From Lasiodiplodia sp. COLG20 (taxonomy: Eukaryota > Ascomycota > Dothideomycetes > Botryosphaeriales > Botryosphaeriaceae): DNA of 64,000 bases. Shown here in pieces: positions 1 through 10,108 of the stretch (position 1 is the stretch's first letter; the number at the start of each line of letters is the position of its first letter). Position numbers and translations under genes: made by a program. The notes below the pieces were generated by a model that searched no databases, was not told where the DNA came from, and saw only the letters and a program-made list of their open reading frames with translations. The DNA lies in the NCBI GenBank assembly GCA_009801085.1, contig VNWV01000020.1:212414-276413 (forward strand). Reading direction: 5' to 3'.

Positions 1-465
1 GGTCTGCATAGCTGTCACGAATTATCGATATGCAAAGGCAGGTTAGAACGGCGATATCTACGAGTTTCGAGATAGAAATTTTGAGATCCGTGAAATGGTT
101 CTCACAGAGAGAATTACTCTATGTGAAATAAGGATCTAGTGTGCTTATTCGTTCAACTAATCTAGTATGAGTCTTAGTAGCTGAAACTACTAGAAGCTTC
201 TGTCCAAGTGCAAGATATCCGCAGAAGAGGAGGTTAACTAGAGGGTGCTCTAAGTAGAGAAAGTCGCTGAATGAATTTTGCATCCTCATAGTTTTGGAAG
301 AACTCTAAGATTACCCGCTATAAGCTGGCTTTCATAGTAAAAGTAAAACTCAGTAAACCCACGAAACACGGGAAAGAACAAAAATGCAAACTTCTAATAC
401 TGGTAGAAAAGCGACCCGTTATTTCCTCGAAAGCCTCGCTTTTCTATTGGAATGAATTGAACGCT
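1..465. other. Intergenic, no gene seen
   Basis: AT-rich sequence downstream of the first HET gene, which ends at 466 on the minus strand. No family-like open frame or obvious repeat was seen. It probably includes that gene's 3' untranslated region. Confidence 0.5.
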
Positions 466-2601
466 CTACTCAAGAAGAAAATCATCCAAAGCCTGTTTGA
501 CATACGATGGACCGTAGCGGTACATGGTGAATAACTCTCCGCCTTCCATCTTGGAGATTACTTTACAATCTTCGCTGAGCTCATTAAGTTCAACAGTAGA
601 ATTTTTCATTGGCGTTGTGAAGATTACTTCAGGTATCCGTCTGCGCATCTCTTCGGCGAATTCTGGAGGGTAGTGAGTTTGGACGGTCTGCCCTGTGTTC
701 CGCTGCCCAGCCTGAACCTCATTGTACCATGAAGTAGCGCCGATGGCCGACATGATGGCTTCAGCTTTTCGTTCCTTGCAGTAACGATGCTTCGCGAGCT
801 TGAGAACATCTAATACCGTGAGGTCCAGTAGCTCGTGAATTCCAGTAAATTGGCACCAGTCCGAGATATCTTTCATTGCAACAGAAATTTCATCCGTGGG
901 CTCCCTCGTGGAGACGTATCTGTTGTACACGCACAAGAAACCATTGAGTGGAATTGCGTGACCATTGTCAACAGACATGATATCCAGACCTGACGTCGCA
1001 AGAAGCATGTCAGGTCTCAAGCAGAGCTCCTGTAACGTCCAGAGAGAAGTGAACCATGAGTCGTTGTCCCGACCCACCTCCTTGTCTTCCGTCTCCTCTG
1101 ACGCAATAGTCTCGGATGATGGTTGAGGAATATCTTCCTTCTCCCACTCGGAAATATCCTCCCACCCGGAAAGACCAGTCAATTGGTCTGTGATCCGATC
1201 GAGTAGCCCATGCTTGAGTTCCTCCCGCTTATGCACATGCTCTGGGTAATCGTCAAGCTCCAGCATGGACAGGCAAAGCCACTGAAAAAGCGCCGCTGCG
1301 CATGAGAGATCTTCAACGTCATGTAGCCACGCAACTGCCGCAGCCGCATTTCGAAAGATCAAGTCCTGTCTTCCAATTTCCTGCACCCTGATTTGCTTAT
1401 CATCCTCAGTCAACGCACCTGCGCAGCTCTGCGGAACACAGACAAGATCAAGCCATACGTATTCCGTATGGATTTGCCCCTTAAGCTTCTTCAAGTGCTC
1501 GGGAATGGCGGTCACGTCGAAGGTAGTATTCAAGGGGACGGGAGACGCCAGCCCGCCAGGGATGTATCCAGTGTCTGATCGCGCGCCGCGGCCCCATGTG
1601 TGGCTGATAGCGGTGTATGCGGGGCGATTGTAGCCTAGGGCGCGGGTGCGGACGATGCAGGAATTCTCTAAGTCCCACAGGTATTCCGGCCAGCCAGCGA
1701 GAGGCTCACGCTCCAGATCATCATTTTCGTCGTCGTCATCCTCGTCCTCGCTGTCTTCGTATGTGCGAAACTTCCGTATAGGCAGCCAGGGGCACGCCGC
1801 AACAAGAGGGCCGCGGTCGACGCGGCGGGGATGCTCGGGGTCTGACGCCCGGAGAGAGCAGATGTGGTTCCGGGCATTTTCCTTCTCTATTGACGTCCCG
1901 ACAGGTTCCAAAACCGGGCGGAATAGGTCGGGTACGGCGTTGCGCAGGCACTGCATTGCTGCACCCCGGCAGTAAGCTACGATGCTAGCCTCGTGGCGCC
2001 GTGCTCTCAGTATGAAGTCGAAGTCGGGGTCGGGTTCCGCTGCGTACATTCTCTCGTCACAGAACTCGACAAAAAAAAGTTGCCATAGGGCGGTGCTATA
2101 AGCATCTTCTGGGAGCCGCTCAGGAAAGAAGAACTCTGTTTCGGAATATTCTAGGACTCTCAGGTGCTTTATCAACCAGGACCACATCGCATTGTTCCTA
2201 TCGTTGGGATCGGAATCAAACTCCTCGATGGTGCGGGCCAGAGTGGGGGATTCCCTAATGAAGAAGGCTAGGTATGCCAAAGGAATTGATGGGTGCTGGA
2301 ATTCGGCTGTCCAGAAATCAAACAGAAGGCGATATGAGTTGCACTGCCGTTCGTTCATGATATTGGCTGGTATACCGCAGCTGAAGAGGATCTGCAGGCG
2401 GCACCATTTGTTGTAGGCGGGGAATTTGATGTCACTCGCCCCTGGGCGATCCTTGGAAAAGTCTTCAAAGTTGAAAATTTCAGCTACGACAACCCACATA
2501 GCCTCGACAAATCGTCCGAGCGTCCTTGTCCGCGGTCTGCTGCTACCGACTTCGTTGTGCAGCCTCCTGTCGGAGATTTCGAATAATCCACCTTCTACCA
2601 T
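466..2601 (-). CDS. HET-domain protein (HET1)
   Basis: A single 711-codon frame from an ATG at 2601 (A at -3 and G at +4 on the coding strand). The HET core begins near residue 328 with Y-T-A-I-S-H-T-W-G. It continues with E-Y-V-W-L-D-L-V-C-V-P-Q, G-R-Q-D-L-I-F-R-N and S-W-F-T-S-L-W-T-L-Q-E-L-C. HET domains occur in fungal proteins that trigger cell death on non-self recognition, so an intracellular incompatibility or immunity role is inferred. A ~320-residue N-terminal region precedes the domain and an acidic run (E-D-E-D-D-D-D-E) lies just before it. The whole layout, including the motif S-Y-R-L-L-F-D-F-W, is shared with the HET gene at 6596, so the two are paralogues. It is divergent from the AAA+ gene at 3820. 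No introns, frameshifts or stops were seen. Confidence 0.92.
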   Translation of the reverse strand: MVEGGLFEISDRRLHNEVGSSRPRTRTLGRFVEAMWVVVAEIFNFEDFSKDRPGASDIKFPAYNKWCRLQILFSCGIPANIMNERQCNSYRLLFDFWTAEFQHPSIPLAYLAFFIRESPTLARTIEEFDSDPNDRNNAMWSWLIKHLRVLEYSETEFFFPERLPEDAYSTALWQLFFVEFCDERMYAAEPDPDFDFILRARRHEASIVAYCRGAAMQCLRNAVPDLFRPVLEPVGTSIEKENARNHICSLRASDPEHPRRVDRGPLVAACPWLPIRKFRTYEDSEDEDDDDENDDLEREPLAGWPEYLWDLENSCIVRTRALGYNRPAYTAISHTWGRGARSDTGYIPGGLASPVPLNTTFDVTAIPEHLKKLKGQIHTEYVWLDLVCVPQSCAGALTEDDKQIRVQEIGRQDLIFRNAAAAVAWLHDVEDLSCAAALFQWLCLSMLELDDYPEHVHKREELKHGLLDRITDQLTGLSGWEDISEWEKEDIPQPSSETIASEETEDKEVGRDNDSWFTSLWTLQELCLRPDMLLATSGLDIMSVDNGHAIPLNGFLCVYNRYVSTREPTDEISVAMKDISDWCQFTGIHELLDLTVLDVLKLAKHRYCKERKAEAIMSAIGATSWYNEVQAGQRNTGQTVQTHYPPEFAEEMRRRIPEVIFTTPMKNSTVELNELSEDCKVISKMEGGELFTMYRYGPSYVKQALDDFLLE

Positions 2602-3819
2602 GTTTCTGATGAAACGGGCGTCTAACTTTGCTGAATAACAGATGTGAGAAAGTATTTTCGGGTATATTGACGAGAAACAGCTCGGGTAGCAAAATTATTC
2701 GATGAAAAGAAAATTAACCGGCGAGCGGGTTCGTAAGTAAGTAAGTGAAGATATCCACAAGATGTCTTGCTTATTCTTACTATGACCATAGTTCCCCATA
2801 TTTGCTCGCCTGTTTGCTGCGTGGCGCAGTCACCGCCCCGCAGCAAGAGGATTGCGACCGGGGGGCGACATCATGGCACGCGACCACTGTTCGGAATTAG
2901 TCGGATCCAGCGCTATTATTGAAAATTTCAAACACCAAGTTGTATTCAAACAGTTTCAAGAAATTTCAGCACAACAACGGAGATCTGCAGCTGCAACGGA
3001 ATGGCTGTCCGCCTTCCAACTATCTGAATTTGCCTTACCCCACCAACCCGCCCCAAGCGGTCACCAATGGCAGGCCACGTGGCAGGGAGCGGTGCCGTTA
3101 TCTGTGCCTGGCTGACTGTGTAGGTGTTAGGCAACAGTCCACAGCCACTGTGTACTCCCAACCCTATTGTATTGACCCGTGCAGACACCGGCTTCTCATG
3201 CTTATCAACGTGCCGGCTAAGCCTCTCTAAACCCTGCTTGCAACAACTTTCGTCACCGCTGCCAGCCAATCGGGGCGAGGCGGCTAATGAAGGACAAGGC
3301 GGCGGAGTCAAATTATTGATCAGTCACATTGGTGCAGGATATTTTTGTAGACGTCGGTAAGACTAATGTGATGGAACAACCAAACTTGCATCCTCGAGTT
3401 GTTTCACGTCCAAAAGTATTCGGATAGGCAGTCGAAGTTGAGCCCGGCAACAAAATTCATTCATTCCGTTCCCCTCGCAGCTGTAAGTGAATGCGCTGTA
3501 CCGTTTGAGAGATTGTTTACCACTAAGCACGAATAATGATGTGCAGAAAAGGAACTTCGTGGTAGGATGGCAAGTCCGACAAAAGCTCAGCCTCGCGACC
3601 TCACCCCGGCTCTCGAAGCTCGGCCGAGCTGAGATATGTCTCCACACCCCACATGGAGAGAAGCAGGCAGCCTCCATGATGACAGGATTCCAGGCAGCTA
3701 TGCGTAGAGAGATTGCCACTCAAAAACTTAGCGTATCTACTCCAGGATATTTCAGCCGCACTCCATCCCCGTCCCAAAGTCAACAATCTATCATTCCTCA
3801 AGCTTAATCTCCAAAAACA
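2602..3819. promoter_or_regulatory. Divergent intergenic region, HET1 / AAA+
   Basis: About 1.2 kb separates the starts of the minus-strand HET1 gene and the plus-strand AAA+ gene, so both promoters should lie here. Short open frames are present but none resembles a known family. A TATA element or shared operator could not be picked out reliably. Confidence 0.4.
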
Positions 3820-6268
3820 ATGGCAACCTCTCATAATCGTGAAACAGGTACTTAAACACCACTGAGCCAGCACAACATGTGTGAATCTAACTAATTATCC
3901 GTTCCGATAGGCCCACGGTATACGATTCCCTCATGGTTCCTGGAGAACAACGTTCGGACAGACGCAGATACCGCCGATGATGAACCTGGTCTTGCATTGG
4001 TAGATGATTCTCCGGGCGAAGAGGAAGGGAAGAAGCGACCAGCCATATTTGAAATCCTCAGAGACGACTACGACGCCATTCAGCTAACGGCTGCTGCTGC
4101 TCTAATTCGAGATGATTCTGGAAAGCTTCCCGCGAGAACGCCCAGTCTCTTCTTCGGCTTGGAGAAGGATAATAAACTCCTTCCTGGTGGTAGTGACTAC
4201 ATCGATTGCCTGGTGAAGCGACTGGCTCGTGATCTTGGGACAGGCCTGATCTCCGTTAGCCCCGACGATCTGGAAGAGTTGGGCTGCGCATTCTATCTAC
4301 AAGACCAGGAGAGGCAGGAAGACACAACAAAACAGCAGATGAGTGAGGACGGTTCGACAGAGGACACTGCGATTGAGGCAACGGATGAGCAGGCCCTCCC
4401 AACCGAGGAGCCTGAGTGGAACACTGCTTATGCTTTGCTTCAGTTCTACTTCGGCGTGCGCAGCGAGTATACTGGAACGGCGGAGTCACGGAAGCGAAAC
4501 AAGGCGGCGATAGATGCGCTTCTTGATTCAGTGCGAATCAAGCGAGGAAAAGCGCTCGAGAAGGGGCCGGGGGATGGTACGAGTCTCGATCCGCCACTGC
4601 TCCTGCACCTCGTGGATCTGCAGGTGCTCGAATACGGATATCCGCGCTGTCGTCTCCTGGGCAGATTCGCGAGCCGCATTGAGGAACTCCGCACAGCGGC
4701 GGAAGGAGGTGCACAAAGGACCCTTGGGATCGCGTCCAAGATATCAGGCCTGTTGCGCGATGACGAACGGAGGAAGTTCTTCAGCAACGATCATAGGACT
4801 TTTCTAATCTCCTCGCCACCAAACTACTCTGCTCAAAAGACTTTCTATATGAGAAAGAAGTTTGATCACATTCGGGCGAGTAACTTCCGCGAGTTCAAGA
4901 GGATACTGAAGGCAAAGCTCGCGAAGGCCTTTGAGCCAGGTGTGCTTGATTCTCACGTCAGCGAAGACGTTCGACAGCGCTGGCTGAATGAAGTATTTCC
5001 CGGAAGCGAGGTCTGTTCTGTAAGGAACTTGAACCGTGCGGCTATACAGGTGGCGGGTATGCAGTTGAGAAACCCTGTTTTGACTATTGACGATGTCATT
5101 GCCGTGGCTAGGCGCATGCGTCGCAAAGGGGATTGGGACGGTGAGGAGGTTCCGAAAGAAAATGAGCAGGGAAAGGGCGAGGAGGTTCCGGAAGAAAATG
5201 AGCAAGGGAAGGATGCCGAGAAAAGTAGCGCCGATCAAAACCCGTGGGAAGGCCTTACTCTGCAGCAACGACAGGATAAGGTCTCTCCTGAGTGTGACGA
5301 GTATGAGAGCGACCTACTCGACTGCATTGTCAACCCAGGTAACGATATCTCCACATTCACCTTAGACGCTTGATGGCTAATGATGCTCAGAGGAACTCTC
5401 AACAACGTATGAAGACGTTATAATCGACGAGGAAACGAAAGACCATGTGAAACAGCTCATTAGTCTATCGCAGATCAGGCTGGAAGCCTCGTCGAAAACG
5501 CTACTCCAGAACCTTCGCGTGTCGGGTGTATTATTCTACGGCGCTCCGGGCACGGGCAAGACATACCTCTGCAAAGCCATTGCCAACAACTCGAGATCCA
5601 ACATGCTCGCACTGAGCGCGTCGAACATCCGTGGCCCATACATCGGCGAGACTGAGAAGAACATATCGGCGGCCTTTTCGCTCGCGGCCAAACTGTCTCC
5701 CTGCGTGCTCTTCATCGATGAGGTAGACGCCCTATTCTACCGCCGTGGCAATGAGGATAGGGTCCATGAACGCGCTGCTCTGAATCAGTTCTTACAGGAG
5801 ATGGATGGCGTGGTGAGCCAGAATAAGGGCACTGCTCCGTTCGTCATCGTAGGCACAAATCGTCCTAGCGACCTGGATGAAGCCTTTCTGCGCCGCCTGC
5901 CGCATAAAGTGCTATTCATGCTACCTACCGCCACGGAACGCGAGAGAATCCTTCGCGTCTCTCTTCATAATGATGATATCGACCCACAACTTGACCTTAA
6001 TGATCTCGCAAAGAGAACTAAAGGCTTTTCCGGATCAGATCTCAAAAGTCTCTGCACGCACGCAGCGGTAGCTTGGGCTCTCGAGCAAACTAAAGGGCAG
6101 CCTACCAGAGATGTAGCGACGATACGAGTTCACCTGAAACAGCACCACTTCGACTTGGCGTTGAGGAAGACGAAGCCAACGGTGTCGGCACAATCGACGA
6201 AGGCTTTGATGGATTTTGCGAGACGGTTCAACCCCGAGGACTATAACGTACGACCAGTTTGTCCATAA
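3820..6268 (+). CDS. AAA+ ATPase, meiotic-clade-like
   Basis: Model: join(3820..3847, 3911..5338, 5391..6268), 777 aa. The ATG at 3820 (preceded by ACA) opens a 28-nt exon; the intron 3848-3910 has CTAAC before TAG, and the intron 5339-5390 has CTAAT before CAG. Both joins keep frame and are needed to link the N-terminal region to the ATPase domain. Walker A G-A-P-G-T-G-K-T lies near residue 535 and Walker B C-V-L-F-I-D-E-V-D near 590. A sensor-like G-T-N-R-P-S-D and an arginine-finger-like F-L-R-R-L-P follow. The layout resembles Msp1/spastin-type ATPases that remodel or extract proteins. The ~500-residue N-terminal region is unrecognised and carries a short tandem acidic repeat (E-E-V-P-x-E-N-E-Q-G-K, twice) near 5147-5210. 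It sits between two paralogous HET genes, suggesting a shared role (inference). Confidence 0.85.
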
Positions 6269-6595
6269 TAGTGCCCACAACTGTTGAAGAAGGGGTACTC
6301 ACTGATTCTGTAGAGATATTCCGCGTCTATAGATAATTCGAGGATTGATTCCCGGGCGAGCTCAACTCCAGTTCAAGCCGATCCCCGCCCTCGAGCTCCT
6401 CCCAGCGCACGAGAGTCTTCTGATTCAAGGGCTGATAGAATAACGTCGGCGTTCAGCGCCTGTGTGGCGGCGGCGGCGGATCAGATTTCAGATGCGCGTT
6501 TTGTTGGCATTACCGGCTTAACAGTGGATAAGGAGACCCTCTCCCTGTCAGCGTCTGACACCAAGCCAGAACTAGAGTTTCTGCCTACTGAGTCG

Positions 6596-9238
6596 ATGTT
6601 ATATTTCAATTTCGACCTTCCATGGCTGAACAGTCGGCCATCTGGCCGCTCACTCGGAAGACTGAGCGAAGACTGCTTGTGCATCACCAAAACGGAAAGG
6701 GACAATCTATCTGCGAAACCCAGTTCAAATACACAGTACTGGTGCCCCGAGTCTACTGGCTATTCAAAGGCCGTTTTGAGAGCTTTGACGAATTGGTACC
6801 GCGTTCAGTTTTTGGTTTCTGTGCCAGGTCTTGCAGATCGGATCTTCAGCTGGGAGCAAAGATATTCTTACCAGGTGCTCTTCGATTGGTGGTCCGCATC
6901 TTTCCAGGACCCCTCAATCCCGCTGAGCTACCTACAAACCTTGGTAACGGAGTCGAAAGTCTTGAGAGATGAGTGTGCACGCTCCGAATTCGATCGCCAC
7001 AAAGAAATTTGGGCGTGTATTTTTTATCACCACAACAAGCTTTACGAGGCTGGTGGCCGAGCCGACGAGGATTTAGACACGTCATTTTACACCATCGCCG
7101 TTTGGAAGCTCTTTATCCTCGAGTTTTGCCACTCGGATGCTTATGTCACGGATGGGACGCTCGTTACAACCAAATTGGCCGCGCAGAGGCAAAGGACACT
7201 TCGGAGAGCATATTGTCATCTAGCTGCAATGAAACTCACGAGACGCTTGCCGCCCGGCCCACCACTTCACAGGATATCGGACGAGTCGCCATGGATTCTC
7301 TCAGTCGAGGCATCAGATCCTTCTTACCCTCGAACACTCAGTCGCGGTCCCTTGATCAGGGCTTGTCCGTGGCTCGATCATATCCCCACGACTAGCTTCG
7401 AATACCAGAGAATGCGCAATAGTGATGATGACGATCTAGATGGATGGCCAGAATATCTGTGGGACATTGCGAATCGCTGCACAGTCTGGACCAGAGATTT
7501 CCAGGACAAGCGTCCTGCGTATGTCGCCATCAGCCACACCTGGGGACGATGGCAGCTAAAAGACCAATGGGTCCAGATGGAGGGTGGCCTAGAACTTCCG
7601 ATTCCTTGCAACTCTGCATTCGATGTGAATAAGCTTCCCGAAATGCTGCTCAAGCTTAAGACTCTGAACCATAAGATAGCAGTGGAATACGTCTGGATCG
7701 ATCTGCTCTGCATCCCACAGGTACCTCTAGGCGGAACGTCGGATGTGTACGAGCCGTGGATCCCAATACAGAAGCGGGAGATAGCACGGCAGGGGTCTAT
7801 TTTCCGCAACGCCCGGGCAGCTATTGCCTGGTTCCATGATATTGACAACCTCTCCTGCCTCAGAGGCCTGTTTGAGTTGTTCTCCCTGTCCTTTGTCTTG
7901 GACGAAGACGGCTCAACGGATGACGTGCGAGACAGGAATCTGGAAGAAGAGGCATATCGCAGAATCCGCAAAAGTCCAACCGGTCTTCTGAGCAAACACT
8001 TTGGAACCGAGTACGATGACGACTTTGATAGCAAGTATCCAGGACTGCGTGAACCTAACAGTTGGTTTACCTCCCTTTGGACCCTCCAAGAGGTCTGCTT
8101 GCGGCCTGACATGTGGCTTGCGACATCAGACTGGGATATTTTAGTAGTCGACCACAACGAGCCAATGCCGCTAAGCGGGTTATTGTGTGTTCAATTGGAG
8201 AGCGTCGCGCTGGGTTATTGGCATACAAAGAAGCCTGAACTTGCTTTTTACGAGCTCAAAGAGTGGCTATTATCAACCGGCCTAGATTGCCTCGTCGAAC
8301 TCACCCAACTGGATATTCTCCGGCTCGGGGACCGCAGACGCTGTTCGGGTAAAAGGGCTGAAGCGATCATGTCCGCCATCGGAGCGACGAAATGGTTTTT
8401 CCGCGATGGAAATCACGAAGAGAGCCTAATCATGGGCAAATATCCCCACGAGTTCATCGAAGAGATCCGCGAGTCTGTGTCCGGAAACTTCTTCGCCACT
8501 TTCGCCAAATTGCCGCGCCGAGACCGATACGATGACTCCCTGAGCACGACAGTTGACTTCAAGGGGCTACACGGCAGAAATTTGGTCCAGTCCTATGAGA
8601 GGGCCAATGTCTGTGGCTCTCTGCTGCCCTTTAGCAACATGGGCACCTTCTACTTCCAGTTCAATCAGAGCCTTGCTCGCCAGCATCATCTGGCCACACA
8701 CGAGTCTGTCCGTTCATGGGAAATTACTACTTCAGGCAAGGTGAAAATCGAGAGTGCATGCATCTTATCGTCAAGCACGTTGACCGATATCCCAAAGTCT
8801 CCAGAAGAGCTTCATTGCTACTTCGAGGGGCTTTACTTGAGCCCCGACCACGTCAAGGAGGGTGATTACACCTTTGACATGGACATTCACAAGTGGACGA
8901 GTGAACGGAAGTCCGAAATTCATGCTGTGGTAGTAATGCACGCAGATCTTAGAGCGATGTTGCGTGACAAGGAGATATTCGGCAACCCTACCCAAAGAGA
9001 TCTTAGCACAGACGATTCGAAGACAGGTGGTTTTGCCGACAAAGAAGGACATACTATCCGGGGAATTTTGCTTCGATCCACGAAGGAGGATTCTTTGAGG
9101 ACAGCGAAAAAGGAAGGGAAATTGCAGGGTGCCGATGGAAAACCTCAGCGTTTGGTCAAGATCGGCATCTTTCTTGCATCGGGCCCTGGCAAGGTGATTT
9201 TGCCGGAAACACGAAAAGTCTCTTGGGAAATATTGTAG
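6596..9238 (+). CDS. HET-domain protein (HET2), paralogue of HET1
   Basis: The frame is open from 6314 to 9238, but its first in-frame ATG is at 6596, giving 880 aa. That start also aligns with the beginning of HET1: both have a G-R-(T/S)-L-G-R motif shortly after the start. An additional 5' exon cannot be excluded. The HET core begins near residue 309 (Y-V-A-I-S-H-T-W-G-R), followed by E-Y-V-W-I-D-L-L-C-I-P-Q, R-Q-G-S-I-F-R-N-A and S-W-F-T-S-L-W-T-L-Q-E-V-C-L-R-P-D-M. It shares with HET1 the N-terminal block around S-Y-(R/Q)-(L/V)-L-F-D-(F/W)-W. About 170 extra C-terminal residues distinguish it from HET1. It starts 0.3 kb after the AAA+ gene in the same direction. A cell-death or incompatibility function is inferred from the domain only. 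Confidence 0.88.
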   Translation: MLYFNFDLPWLNSRPSGRSLGRLSEDCLCITKTERDNLSAKPSSNTQYWCPESTGYSKAVLRALTNWYRVQFLVSVPGLADRIFSWEQRYSYQVLFDWWSASFQDPSIPLSYLQTLVTESKVLRDECARSEFDRHKEIWACIFYHHNKLYEAGGRADEDLDTSFYTIAVWKLFILEFCHSDAYVTDGTLVTTKLAAQRQRTLRRAYCHLAAMKLTRRLPPGPPLHRISDESPWILSVEASDPSYPRTLSRGPLIRACPWLDHIPTTSFEYQRMRNSDDDDLDGWPEYLWDIANRCTVWTRDFQDKRPAYVAISHTWGRWQLKDQWVQMEGGLELPIPCNSAFDVNKLPEMLLKLKTLNHKIAVEYVWIDLLCIPQVPLGGTSDVYEPWIPIQKREIARQGSIFRNARAAIAWFHDIDNLSCLRGLFELFSLSFVLDEDGSTDDVRDRNLEEEAYRRIRKSPTGLLSKHFGTEYDDDFDSKYPGLREPNSWFTSLWTLQEVCLRPDMWLATSDWDILVVDHNEPMPLSGLLCVQLESVALGYWHTKKPELAFYELKEWLLSTGLDCLVELTQLDILRLGDRRRCSGKRAEAIMSAIGATKWFFRDGNHEESLIMGKYPHEFIEEIRESVSGNFFATFAKLPRRDRYDDSLSTTVDFKGLHGRNLVQSYERANVCGSLLPFSNMGTFYFQFNQSLARQHHLATHESVRSWEITTSGKVKIESACILSSSTLTDIPKSPEELHCYFEGLYLSPDHVKEGDYTFDMDIHKWTSERKSEIHAVVVMHADLRAMLRDKEIFGNPTQRDLSTDDSKTGGFADKEGHTIRGILLRSTKEDSLRTAKKEGKLQGADGKPQRLVKIGIFLASGPGKVILPETRKVSWEIL

Positions 9239-10108
9239 AAAGTATACGAAAATTACTTTTTGCAACTTCGAAAGGCTGGAGAGAACGGTTTCTCCTCAAC
9301 AAAGCTACTCACAAAAAGTCAGCTGGCTCCTCCTATTTTGATTGTGATGACTTTTCATATCGGACCGCTGAGAGCGCTCAAAGTCGTTCGTCTCCGAAGA
9401 TGGCCGGGGTAGGAGCGGAAGCAGCCTATTCGTCAAAGCGATTGATCACAAGCTCAATCATGGAATTTCGCTCCAAATCCTTCATACTTCCATTGAACAT
9501 TAGTATAAGTAGTAAAGACGGGCCAAGTCAAAAGGCGTTGAAATGCTCGCCGTTTATCAAATTCCAGGTTCTTATCACATCACACAACCACCTTCTGCCC
9601 TACAACGTGGGCCAAAGGTTGATTTATCGCTTGGTTTGTATTATACTCCGATGGATGGTCCGTTGTTGGATCGAGGATTAAATCCGCGCTCGGTATCTTG
9701 GTGTTTGATTTTGTTCTGCCTTCAGGCATAAGGAGTTCAGAGCGAAAGGAGTAGTACTAAGAGTATTCCTTACTCAGAAGTCAGATTTATTGTATACATG
9801 ATATACCCCTGGCTACTACCCGGCGAGGATGAGCAGCAAAAGTTAGTAAGCAATGCCCTGCGCGGGGATTCTCTTTGGGGGCGGCTCGCGTAAAGTGACC
9901 CTTGCAATGAACTCGCGTGTCGTGGTCAGCTGTGCTTTTCTTACCCTTCAAAACGTTTACGCTCACCGCGCACTCATGGGTCGATGAATTCCCGCGTCGG
10001 AAAGGATCCTCGGTGTAGTACGCCATCATCTACCTCCCATGCATAGTGCAGCAGGGTAGCCAGCTGCATCGCCGTGATATTTCGAAGGAGCGCCGCATCG
10101 TGCACAGC
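9239..10108. other. Intergenic, no gene seen
   Basis: About 870 bp between two tandem HET genes. The short frames show no recognisable motif. The 3' part must carry the promoter of the HET gene starting at 10109. Confidence 0.4.
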
